Below the pieces are notes generated by a model, which did not search any database, was not told the DNA's origin, and was given only the letters and a program-made list of their open reading frames with translations. A program made the position numbers and the translations under genes. This document shows positions 16,148 through 24,150 of a stretch of 31,563 bases of DNA, piece after piece. Each line of letters opens with the position of its first letter. The stretch's first letter is position 1. The stretch is from contig CAYNEI010000026.1 of the NCBI GenBank assembly GCA_964396185.1, positions 1 to 31,563 of the forward strand. Direction: 5' to 3'. The DNA comes from CAYNEI01 sp964396185 (lineage in GTDB: Archaea; Thermoplasmatota; SW-10-69-26).

Positions 16148-18312
16148 GACGCCACCCCCGTCACGACCCAAGCAGCGGTGGAGCCGTCATCCTCGAACGT
16201 CAGGTTCCCCTCCACCACGTTGAGCACGATTTCGCCCTCCACTTCCGGCCCGGTGTGCACGGTGAGCACCGGCTTGCGCGGGTCCTCCAAGAGCCATGGA
16301 TCCCCGCCCCCGATGGCGAGCACCAGCCGCTCGCCAGCCGACACGAAGGTGGCGAAGGACTCGCTGGTCATCCGCATCACGTCCGGCTCGTCGGTGGGGA
16401 ACTGGCTGCCGACGTCGAGGTGTCCGCGGTGGCGTAGGTCCGAGAGCGCGAAGCCAAGTTCGTACTTCTGCAACCCGCGGCTCGGGTCGGCGTACCGGAC
16501 GCCGCTGACACCCTGGGTTCCCGGGGCCTGGCCACACGCCCATGGCTCATCGACATGCCAGAGGTTCGCGGCGAAGTTCCCGTCCGGGAGCGTGCTGGAA
16601 ACCGTGACGTTCGCTGTAAAGACGCCAGCGATCACGACGTCCTCGGCCAGCGGGGGCGAGACGAAGAGCGCCTTGTCCGCGCAGGCGTCCGGGATCGCCC
16701 GCTGGTTGGAGGAAGCGAACGGGGCCTGGGAAGACACGACCCTGTCCCGGTCGGCCACGAGTCGGCCGTGCGAAAGGTGCAGCCGCACCTCGCCGCCCGC
16801 GGGGGGCCACGCGGTGGACGTGTGCCACGTGCCCGCGGTGTCCTGGAACTCGACGATGCCGGCCTCCACCTGGGCCGGCTCGTCGCGGAGGTGGTGGCCG
16901 AACCAATCGACCAGGGCGTGGAGGTAGTCCGCTCGCGTTGGGCCTGCGTTGTGGGTCCATTGACCCAGCCAGAACGTCTTGTTCATGTGGGGGATCCGGT
17001 CCCAGAGGCCCGGGTCGCGCAGCGGCACGGACTCACCGTTCGCTAGGCCGTGGCTGACGAACGCCGCCGCGGTGGCGTTGGCGATGGCGGGGCGGAGGTC
17101 TCGCTGTTCGAACCAGGCCGTCCGGTCACCGTCCGCGGCGAGCAGCCCGTCGTCGACGAGGTCGCGGGGCCGCTCAGGACAGGCATCGTGGGATGCGGCG
17201 GGCCGCCCGGGGGAGGGGGGCGCGAGGCCCTCGTAGACCCAGGCTTGCGGCGTGTCGGTGCGGAAGGCGCCGTTGTAGGTTTCCTCGGACCAGAGGTCGA
17301 CCACACCGGCGTCCGGTGCCACGGCCTTCAGGGCGGGGGCATCGCTGGCCATCGCCGTGTACGCGCTCACCGCCGGCCATGAGTGACCGATCATGCCGAC
17401 GCGTCCGTTGCTCCAGGGTTCGTCGGCCAGGGACTTGACGACCGTGGCCGCGTCTGAGACATCCCGAGGGCCCATGTAGTCCTGGCATCCGCCGCTCAGG
17501 CCGGTGCCGCGGATGTTCACCAGAGCGACCGCGAACCCGGCATCCATGAACGGGCCGAGCCACCCGTCCAGGGTGGTGCGGTCCCCATCCTGGGTCGTCT
17601 GCTCGTCGCTGGGTCCATCGCTTCCGAGCATCCCCCAGTAGCCACTCAGTTCGAGGATGGTGGCGAAGGGCGCTTCTGCATCCGGGAGGTACACGTGCCC
17701 CCGGAGCGCGGTCCCGTCCTCGGCGCTCGCTTCGAACGGGAGGATCTCGGCAACCACGTTGAGCTCCGGACGATCGGTCGCGGCAACGCGCAGCTCGAGC
17801 TCGAAGGGCACCGACCCACCGTCGGTGGTCTTCGCGTAGACCTCGACGGACCACTCCGCCGGCTCGTCGAGCGCCTCCTCCATCGAGGAGCACGGCGACG
17901 CAGGGTGAAGGCTTGGCCAGAGGACGAAGGCGGAGGGGGGCCCGGTACAGACCGTCCGTCCCTCATGGTCGCGGATCGTCGCGCCGAGGTCATCGGAAAG
18001 GCCCTCCGGCCAGGTGAGGTCTGCCTCAAGGGCTAGCCCCGTGCCGGCCGGGACGTCGAAGCTCGTGAAGGTGGTCGCGGGTCCGTCCGGGTTGCCGGTG
18101 ATCCCGGGGCCGACCGTGCTCTCCCACCGCCAGGTGACGGCACGGTCGGTGTACTCGACCACCTCGGCGCCCTCCATCGCCAGGCCCTCGGGCAGCGTGG
18201 GCACCTCGCCCGCGCCCTCGGCGGCGCTTGGGGCGAGCGCGTCGTCGCTCCCGCCTAGGCAGCCGGCCAGGGCTGGCGTGAGGAGGAGCAGGGCGAGCGC
18301 TCCGGTCTTCAC
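16144..18312 (-). CDS. CocE/PepX-type serine hydrolase lipoprotein
   Basis: A 722-residue lipoprotein (leader T-P-A-L-A-G-C) with the cassette segment L-P-E-G-L-A-M-E-G-A-E-V-V and a PPC-like domain to about 180. An alpha/beta-hydrolase domain of the CocE/X-Pro dipeptidyl-peptidase family follows: E-D-G-T-A-L-R-G-H-V-Y-L-P opens it, V-N-I-R-G-T-G-L-S-G-G is the conserved loop, Ser311 in G-H-S-W-P-A is the nucleophile and His454 in G-Q-W-T-H the base. At the usual Asp (G-W-Y-D in CocE) it has G-L-A-N. A C-terminal jelly roll (about 490-722), as in PepX proteins, ends in L-T-V-H-T-G-P-E-V-E-G. The GTG start overlaps the upstream stop as GTGA after a GGGAGGGGG stretch. Substrate unknown: a peptidase or an esterase acting on acylated compounds are both possible. 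Confidence 0.87.
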   Translation of the reverse strand: MKTGALALLLLTPALAGCLGGSDDALAPSAAEGAGEVPTLPEGLAMEGAEVVEYTDRAVTWRWESTVGPGITGNPDGPATTFTSFDVPAGTGLALEADLTWPEGLSDDLGATIRDHEGRTVCTGPPSAFVLWPSLHPASPCSSMEEALDEPAEWSVEVYAKTTDGGSVPFELELRVAATDRPELNVVAEILPFEASAEDGTALRGHVYLPDAEAPFATILELSGYWGMLGSDGPSDEQTTQDGDRTTLDGWLGPFMDAGFAVALVNIRGTGLSGGCQDYMGPRDVSDAATVVKSLADEPWSNGRVGMIGHSWPAVSAYTAMASDAPALKAVAPDAGVVDLWSEETYNGAFRTDTPQAWVYEGLAPPSPGRPAASHDACPERPRDLVDDGLLAADGDRTAWFEQRDLRPAIANATAAAFVSHGLANGESVPLRDPGLWDRIPHMNKTFWLGQWTHNAGPTRADYLHALVDWFGHHLRDEPAQVEAGIVEFQDTAGTWHTSTAWPPAGGEVRLHLSHGRLVADRDRVVSSQAPFASSNQRAIPDACADKALFVSPPLAEDVVIAGVFTANVTVSSTLPDGNFAANLWHVDEPWACGQAPGTQGVSGVRYADPSRGLQKYELGFALSDLRHRGHLDVGSQFPTDEPDVMRMTSESFATFVSAGERLVLAIGGGDPWLLEDPRKPVLTVHTGPEVEGEIVLNVVEGNLTFEDDGSTAAWVVTGVAS

Positions 18313-20210
18313 GGCCGTTCCCCCTCCCCATCGAGCAAGTTGGACCCGACCCACAGACGCCCGACCACGCCCTCGCCGAACGGTTCATCTGGTCGAGGGG
18401 CCTCGCCGGTCGAGCACGGCCCGGTGCAAGGGTCTGCGAAGGAGGCGATCGCCGTGCCATCGCGGTCGATCTCAACATCGATGAAATCGCCCACCCCGAC
18501 GCAACGGCCCGGCCCGCACTCGCCCCGTGTCAGCGGTTCGGAGGTGGGGTTGATGGCCACTGATCGGAACGTCGGGGCCTCGTTGACCGCGTCCGCAGTG
18601 ACCCCGATGTAGCCGTTCCAAGGACGCATGTCGGGGTCTGTGTCTGGAGGAGCCTCGGTGCCGAGGTAGCTCACCGCGACCTGGCCTGGCGCACCGCCGG
18701 CGAGGTGGACAGCAGTCACCTCCACGACGCCTGGCATCGTGATGTCTAGGGGGCCACTCCAGGTTCCTCCGTGATCCTGCGAGGCGACGAGGTGGACCCG
18801 GCCGTCGTTCCCGGCCCACGCGACGTAGACGTTGCCCCCTGCATCGACCGTCACAGCCGCGTCGTTGTCGCCTTCTGCAACGGTGGCTTCGGCCACGGGA
18901 CCAGACCGCCACGTGAGCCCCTCGTCCTCACTAACAGCCAGCAACGGCGAGCCACTCGCAGCCGCGGCGAGGTAGAGGCGGCCGTCGTCGTCGGTGGCCA
19001 CTTCCCCGATGCCGGGTCGGCCCCCGGGGATCGGGTCCGGCTCGAACGCCGGCGCCCCGGGCGCCAGCCAAGTCCGGCCTCCGTCCAGGGAGCGCTGGCA
19101 GCCGACGCTGGCGTGGCCGGCCGGCGAGTAGAACCAGCCGTACGCGTAGGCACAGCGGTACACGACGCTGGGATAGTCCACCGTCGTGCTCACCGTCGGT
19201 GGGCCCGTTGCGATCTTCTGGTGGTCATCGACCGTGCAGCCGCTGACCGAGTGGCCCCAGGACGACCCACCGTCGTCGCTCCAGGAGAGCGTCGCGCAGC
19301 TCTCGTAGGGATGTAGGTTGTCGAGGAACACGCGGTCCGTGTCAGGGTCCACGTGGAGGAACGGGTCATTGGTTTCCACGTGTGGGGTCGCTCCTGCCAG
19401 GGATGGTCGGATGTGTTGCCAGGTCGCTCCTTCGTCGGTCGAGCGCGCCACGCCCCAGCCCCAACCCGTATACGATGGCGCGAAGAACCACGTGCCATCC
19501 GATGCGACGCCCAGGCTGGGCTCGAAGGTCGTGGTGGCGAGGCGCACCATGCACGCGACACCGGTGGCCGCTCCATCCTGCGGGTCGATCGTCTCTTCGC
19601 CGTGATGGACTGTCGCTGGCCGCGCCGAGTCGCATCCTGGTGGCAGACCAACTGCACGTCCGACGGGGCGCACGTCCGGCAAGAGCGACACGGTCAGCTC
19701 TACCGAGAACGGGGTGCCGCCTGGGGGCACGTGGAACGAGGCGACGCGGACCGTCCATCGCTCCCCTTCCGGTGCCGGGTCGCGGACCGTCACGTCGCAG
19801 GACTCCGTGCCATCGCCTCCGGTGATCCAGCCTCCTTTTTCGCTCGTGCATCGGTAGCTTCCGGCCTCATCGGCCACGTAGAGGTTGAGGTCCATAGCCG
19901 GATCCGACCATTCGAGCTCGGCCGAGACGTGCACGACCACATCCGCCGGGATCGCGAAGCGGGTCGTGACGCTGTCCGGTGGCCCGGAGCCAGCGCGCCA
20001 GGTGTCCGTTGGGGCAACGCCCTCCCACCGCCAGGTCACGCTCGTCTCGTTGGAGGAGACGACATCGGCCCCGTCCATCACCAGCCCCTCCGGAAGCGCG
20101 GGCACCTCGCCCGAGGCGTCGGCGGCGCTAGAGTCGAGTGAGTCGTCGCTGGCGCCAAGGCAGCCGACGAACGCCGGTGTGAGCAGGAGCAGGGCAGCCA
20201 GGGCCCTCAG
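18309..20210 (-). CDS. BNR/Asp-box propeller lipoprotein, apparent CTG start
   Basis: A 633-residue lipoprotein (leader T-P-A-F-V-G-C, Cys17) with the cassette segment L-P-E-G-L-V-M-D-G-A-D-V-V, a PPC-like domain (about 85-178; W-S-D-P-A-M-D-L-N-L-Y-V-A-D-E-A-G is the clearest PPC signature in the window) and a propeller with five Asp boxes (257, 311, 374, 427, 477). By alignment with paralogous leaders the first codon is CTG, overlapping the upstream stop as CTGA. The nearest in-frame GTG lies about 14 codons upstream and would give an unusually long n-region (V-R-A-T-A-Q-G-V-V-P-L-R). The propeller is most like that at 10001. Its place among hydrolases suggests a substrate-binding or glycosidase role; no catalytic residues could be assigned. 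Confidence 0.82.
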   Translation of the reverse strand: MRALAALLLLTPAFVGCLGASDDSLDSSAADASGEVPALPEGLVMDGADVVSSNETSVTWRWEGVAPTDTWRAGSGPPDSVTTRFAIPADVVVHVSAELEWSDPAMDLNLYVADEAGSYRCTSEKGGWITGGDGTESCDVTVRDPAPEGERWTVRVASFHVPPGGTPFSVELTVSLLPDVRPVGRAVGLPPGCDSARPATVHHGEETIDPQDGAATGVACMVRLATTTFEPSLGVASDGTWFFAPSYTGWGWGVARSTDEGATWQHIRPSLAGATPHVETNDPFLHVDPDTDRVFLDNLHPYESCATLSWSDDGGSSWGHSVSGCTVDDHQKIATGPPTVSTTVDYPSVVYRCAYAYGWFYSPAGHASVGCQRSLDGGRTWLAPGAPAFEPDPIPGGRPGIGEVATDDDGRLYLAAAASGSPLLAVSEDEGLTWRSGPVAEATVAEGDNDAAVTVDAGGNVYVAWAGNDGRVHLVASQDHGGTWSGPLDITMPGVVEVTAVHLAGGAPGQVAVSYLGTEAPPDTDPDMRPWNGYIGVTADAVNEAPTFRSVAINPTSEPLTRGECGPGRCVGVGDFIDVEIDRDGTAIASFADPCTGPCSTGEAPRPDEPFGEGVVGRLWVGSNLLDGEGERP

Positions 20211-21892
20211 GGGAACAACCCCCTGGGCAGTTGCTCGTACCACGTGAAGCGTGGGCCCTCCTCCTCGCCGAAGAGATCCGCTGCACCCTGGATGTGGGGC
20301 TCGAGCGTCGCCTGGACCTGCGACCAGTTGTGACCTTCGAGCGCGTCGACCGCAGTATCGTACGCGGTCGTGTTCGCGAGGCCAAGCTGGTGTGCGCGCC
20401 AGATCGCGAAGCCGGCCCGGTTGCGCTGCCAGGTGGCATGGTCCACCGCTCCGAGTTCGGTGGAGCGGTCGCTGACCTGGTAGCTCATCGTCGTGTGGGC
20501 CGACTCGACGGCGTTCATCACGCTGTTCTCCTCGCCGTCCCACACGTTCTGCGGGTGGTTGAGCCCGAACAGGTGGCCGGTCTCGTGGCTGATCACTGCG
20601 TTCAGGTGGTTCGAGTGATCACGCGCACCCACCCCCGTAGCGTCCTGGGCCTTGTAGAAGAGCCGCTGGGGGTCCGGCATCACCGAGTAGCTGACCCGGT
20701 GGTCGTTGTCCACGTCGTAGATCGCGAACCCCCCGCCGGCCTGGGCGCCGGTGCCAAGATCACCGAAGTAGGCCAGGTCCAGGTAGGCCTCGCAACCAGG
20801 CCGGGTGTCGGTGAACCGAGCCCAGTTGTCGTGGAGGTAGAGGCGCAGCACGTCCCAGGTGGGTGCGTTGTAGGTGGCCACGCGCGTGAGCGCCGAGAGC
20901 GTCGGGTCGTCCTGCGGGAGGAGCAGCGTGTTGACGGTGACCCGGACATCGTCACCGGTAAGGTTCACGAACCCGCGCTCAAGCAGCTGAGCATCCAGCC
21001 AAGCCTCCGGCGAGCGCCAGCCAGGCGCCTTCCCGGCAAGGGTGGCCGTGTCCACAGCGAAGAGCACGGTGACGTCGTGGCAGGGCCGCACGGAGACCGG
21101 GTAGGAGGATCCCTGGAGGGCCCGGTGGTGGGTGGCATCCCGGACGTAGCGCTCAAGCGCGTCGACGACCTCGGCCCCGTCAGCAGCCGTGGGGACGTTG
21201 TACGGGCGCGGCTCGGGCTCCAGCGCACGCTGGGGCGTGAAGCCGTTGGAGGCGGCCGCGCCGACGTACGGGTCGGGCCGCGCGCTCATGTCGTGCACGA
21301 CGAGCGAGGTCTGTTCCCCGAAGTGGCGCACCCCGTCGAGCTGACCGGTCGGGTAGGCGATGTGCCAGGCGTGCCCGTCTGGCAGCGTGCCGTTCGCGTG
21401 CAGCATGACGAGGGTGGGGCGGCCGGGGTCGAGCTCGATGCCAGCCTCTGGGAGGTGGTCGGCGAGGTAGCTCTCGGCGGCGTTGGCGTCGAACAGGTCA
21501 GGCTCGTTGCTGGGGACCTCATGCTTCGTGACGAAGCTCCAGAACGCATCGGTGAACCCGGGGCCCATGGCATGGACGCGGTAGTCGGCCTCGAAGCGGT
21601 GGGGCTGGTCGATCAGCCGCCAGTCCTCCCACCGCTCGAAGCTCATGGACGTGTGATGCACGAGCTCAGGCGTGAGCTGGTCCTGGAGGGCCTTATCCGT
21701 CCCGTTTTCGAAGCCGATCAGGACGACGTCGACGGGGACGCTCAGGCGGAAGGCGCCGTCGCCGAGGAGGTCGAGCTCGGCGGTGTACGATTCGCTGCTG
21801 GCCGCGGCTGGGTCGAGGGCGTCCCCATCGCCCCCCAGGCAGCCGGCCAGGGCCGGTGTGAGGAGCAGCAAGGCGATGCCCGCGCGCCTCAC
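20207..21892 (-). CDS. Zinc metallopeptidase-like lipoprotein
   Basis: A 561-residue lipoprotein (leader T-P-A-L-A-G-C, Cys18). The zinc site H-E-T-G-H-L-F-G-L-N-H (His436, Glu437, His440, His446) is the extended metzincin motif H-E-x-x-H-x-x-G-x-x-H, and T-T-M-S-Y-Q (Met469) fits a Met-turn 23 residues after the third His. The preceding ~430 residues match no family I recognise; they lack the cassette segment and PPC-like domain seen in neighbours. The GTG start overlaps the upstream stop as GTGA, with GGAGGTGG just before it. It lies between a CocE hydrolase and a BNR protein in one operon. Extracellular proteolysis is likely; specificity cannot be read. The long N-terminal part could be a propeptide or a substrate-binding domain. 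Confidence 0.87.
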   Translation of the reverse strand: MRRAGIALLLLTPALAGCLGGDGDALDPAAASSESYTAELDLLGDGAFRLSVPVDVVLIGFENGTDKALQDQLTPELVHHTSMSFERWEDWRLIDQPHRFEADYRVHAMGPGFTDAFWSFVTKHEVPSNEPDLFDANAAESYLADHLPEAGIELDPGRPTLVMLHANGTLPDGHAWHIAYPTGQLDGVRHFGEQTSLVVHDMSARPDPYVGAAASNGFTPQRALEPEPRPYNVPTAADGAEVVDALERYVRDATHHRALQGSSYPVSVRPCHDVTVLFAVDTATLAGKAPGWRSPEAWLDAQLLERGFVNLTGDDVRVTVNTLLLPQDDPTLSALTRVATYNAPTWDVLRLYLHDNWARFTDTRPGCEAYLDLAYFGDLGTGAQAGGGFAIYDVDNDHRVSYSVMPDPQRLFYKAQDATGVGARDHSNHLNAVISHETGHLFGLNHPQNVWDGEENSVMNAVESAHTTMSYQVSDRSTELGAVDHATWQRNRAGFAIWRAHQLGLANTTAYDTAVDALEGHNWSQVQATLEPHIQGAADLFGEEEGPRFTWYEQLPRGLFP

Positions 21893-24150
21893 GATCCCAC
21901 CTCCGGCACGAACGGTCGCGGCGGGTAGTCCATCGCCGGCGCCTCCCCCCCAAGCGCGCCCTCCACCACCGGCAGCACCACGTGGCTGCCCTCATGGATG
22001 GTGAGAAGCGGTTGGTAGGGCTGCCCGCTGCGGGCGTGGCGGTCGTCGGCCCAGGCCAGGGCGGGCTCGGTGGCATGCATGGCCTCTGGGTGGCTGAGCA
22101 CGACAGCGAGCCGCTCTCCGGGTTGTAGGGGTTCGGCTAGGTTCTCCAGGTCGATGCGGACCCAGGTCGGCTGGCCGGTGGGGAAGTCCTCGCCGACGAG
22201 GTGGCCTGCGTGGAATCGGAGATCGGCCGCGCCCTCGCTGAGGTGGCGTGAATCGCGGCAGTCGTCCGGGTCGAGGGCGAAGAGGTAGATCCCGAGCACG
22301 CCGCCGGGCTGGTCTGCTTCGAGCTGGAGGTAAGCCATCGGGTTCCCCGCAAGTAACACGGGGTCCCCGATGGAACCGGTCTCGAACACGAGCGCGCGAG
22401 GTGCATCGCCTGGCACGCCGGGGTGGTCACCGCACAGGATGTCCAGCGGCTCCCGGGTCGCCACGGGTGCGGCGCGCAGCTCCCCGCCGGGGCCGGGCTT
22501 AGGGGCGAGCTCACCCCGGACGAGATGGTGCACCTCGTCAAGCGCCTCGGCCGGTGGCCAGGCCGTCGACGTATGCCATCCGCGCGCCCCGTCCTCGTAG
22601 CCGACAGTGCCCAGCGTCGCAGGTGGGCCGCCGATGCCCTTGAGCCAGAAGTCGAGCCACGCGATGGCCGATCCGTTGAAGTTGCCGCGAGGCGGGGTCT
22701 CGTGATCCCACTGGCCCAAGAGCATGGTCTTGGGCGCCTGGGTGAGCACGCCCCACACAGGATCCTCCTGGTTCGGATGGACGTGCTCTTGGAGACCGTG
22801 GGCCAGGAAGACCGCGGCCGAGATGTCGGGGAAGCCGTCGATCAGCCGGCGCTCGTCCCAGAAGGCCGGATCCCGGTCGTCGGTAGCCTGACCCTGCATC
22901 GCCTTGCTGAGGCGATCGGCGCTCCCGACACATGCGTGGGTCGTGTGGCCGACAGCCGCACCGGGTCCATGCCCCTGGGGCGTGGCGGAAACAGCTGGTG
23001 CGAGGCTGACGAGCCCTCTGCGCTCGAGCTCGGCCGGGCCGCCGAACGTGTAGGCTGCTCCTTGCGGCGTGTGGATCTCTGTGTAGGGATCCGTGACGGA
23101 CCCGATCGGGATGATCGCCTTGAGCGGCTCGGGCGCCTGGATAGCAGCCATCCAAGGCGTGGTCCCCATGTAGGAGGTGCCGGCCATGGCCACGCGCCCG
23201 TTGCTCCACGGCTGCTCGGCGGCCCACTCCACCAGCGCGAGCTGGTCGAGCTGCTCGTCCAGCCCCTTGTTGTCGAAGCACCCCTCGCTGATGCCCGAGC
23301 CGCGAACGCTGAAGATGGCCACAGCGTACCCCTCAGGGACGACGGCATCGATGTTCCCGTAGCCCCAGATGCCCCGGGGGAACTCCCTGGTGATGTGGGT
23401 GCCGTAGTACGGGCTTGAGACCACGAGCGTGGGGGCGGGCACGCCGTCGGGCAGGTCAGGGTGGTAGAGGAAGCCGCGCAGCAACGTGCCGTCGTGGCTC
23501 TCGACCTCGATGGCTTGAGGACCCAGGATGTCGAAGGGGCCTTCCAGCCCCGCCGGCCACTCCGAGCCATCAGCGCAGGGCCACGGGTGCTCGCACGGAC
23601 TCCAGGGGAGCGAAGGCGCCGGGGCCTGGTGGAGGACTGCCAGAGTGAGGAAGACCTCGAACGGTCCGCCGGGCCGGGCGTTCAAGATATCCTCGACCCC
23701 GAGCTCCCAGCGAGCGTTCTCGTCGAGTGGGTCCACATCGACGCTACAGGCTGCCGCGCGGTCGTGGGGGATCGTGCCACCGGCGAAGCAGCGCACGCGC
23801 TGCTCGTCGTCGAACACCCTGAGGAGCAGGACCTGGTCCTCATCGGACCACGTGATGTCGGCGGAGATCTCGAGGGGGAGACCGGCGGGGACGTCGAAGG
23901 TCCGGACCTCCTTCGGGGTTTCCTCGACGACGGGCTCGACGAGCCCCGGGCCCGTCGTGCCATGCCAGCGCCACGTCACGCTCGTCTTGTTGTAGGAGAC
24001 GACCTCAGCCTCCTCCATCTCCAGGCCCTCGGGCAGCGTGGGCACCTCGCCTGCGGCGTCGGCGGCGCTCGAGTCCAGCGCGTCGTCGCTGCCGCCCAGG
24101 CAGCCGGTTAGCACTGGCGTGAGAAGGAGCAGGGCGAGCAGCGGTCTCAC
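21889..24150 (-). CDS. CocE/PepX-type serine hydrolase lipoprotein
   Basis: A 753-residue lipoprotein (leader T-P-V-L-T-G-C, Cys17) with the cassette segment L-P-E-G-L-E-M-E-E-A-E-V-V and a PPC-like domain (about 85-175). The hydrolase domain has the most canonical nucleophile of the four paralogs, Ser326 in G-T-S-Y-M-G (family G-x-S-Y-x-G), with the conserved loop S-V-R-G-S-G-I-S-E-G and His483 in G-Q-W-D-H. The triad Asp position reads G-L-Q-E (Glu455). The C-terminal jelly roll is more divergent than in the other three paralogs and ends without their E-G-N-L-T-F motif. GTG start with GTGA overlap and a GGGGGTGG stretch upstream. It probably acts on a different substrate from the others. 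Confidence 0.87.
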   Translation of the reverse strand: MRPLLALLLLTPVLTGCLGGSDDALDSSAADAAGEVPTLPEGLEMEEAEVVSYNKTSVTWRWHGTTGPGLVEPVVEETPKEVRTFDVPAGLPLEISADITWSDEDQVLLLRVFDDEQRVRCFAGGTIPHDRAAACSVDVDPLDENARWELGVEDILNARPGGPFEVFLTLAVLHQAPAPSLPWSPCEHPWPCADGSEWPAGLEGPFDILGPQAIEVESHDGTLLRGFLYHPDLPDGVPAPTLVVSSPYYGTHITREFPRGIWGYGNIDAVVPEGYAVAIFSVRGSGISEGCFDNKGLDEQLDQLALVEWAAEQPWSNGRVAMAGTSYMGTTPWMAAIQAPEPLKAIIPIGSVTDPYTEIHTPQGAAYTFGGPAELERRGLVSLAPAVSATPQGHGPGAAVGHTTHACVGSADRLSKAMQGQATDDRDPAFWDERRLIDGFPDISAAVFLAHGLQEHVHPNQEDPVWGVLTQAPKTMLLGQWDHETPPRGNFNGSAIAWLDFWLKGIGGPPATLGTVGYEDGARGWHTSTAWPPAEALDEVHHLVRGELAPKPGPGGELRAAPVATREPLDILCGDHPGVPGDAPRALVFETGSIGDPVLLAGNPMAYLQLEADQPGGVLGIYLFALDPDDCRDSRHLSEGAADLRFHAGHLVGEDFPTGQPTWVRIDLENLAEPLQPGERLAVVLSHPEAMHATEPALAWADDRHARSGQPYQPLLTIHEGSHVVLPVVEGALGGEAPAMDYPPRPFVPEVGS

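Noticed and set aside
20231..21928. 565-codon plus-strand frame antisense to the metallopeptidase
   Set aside because: The minus strand has the zinc motif, Met-turn, lipobox and coupled start; the plus frame has no recognisable feature.
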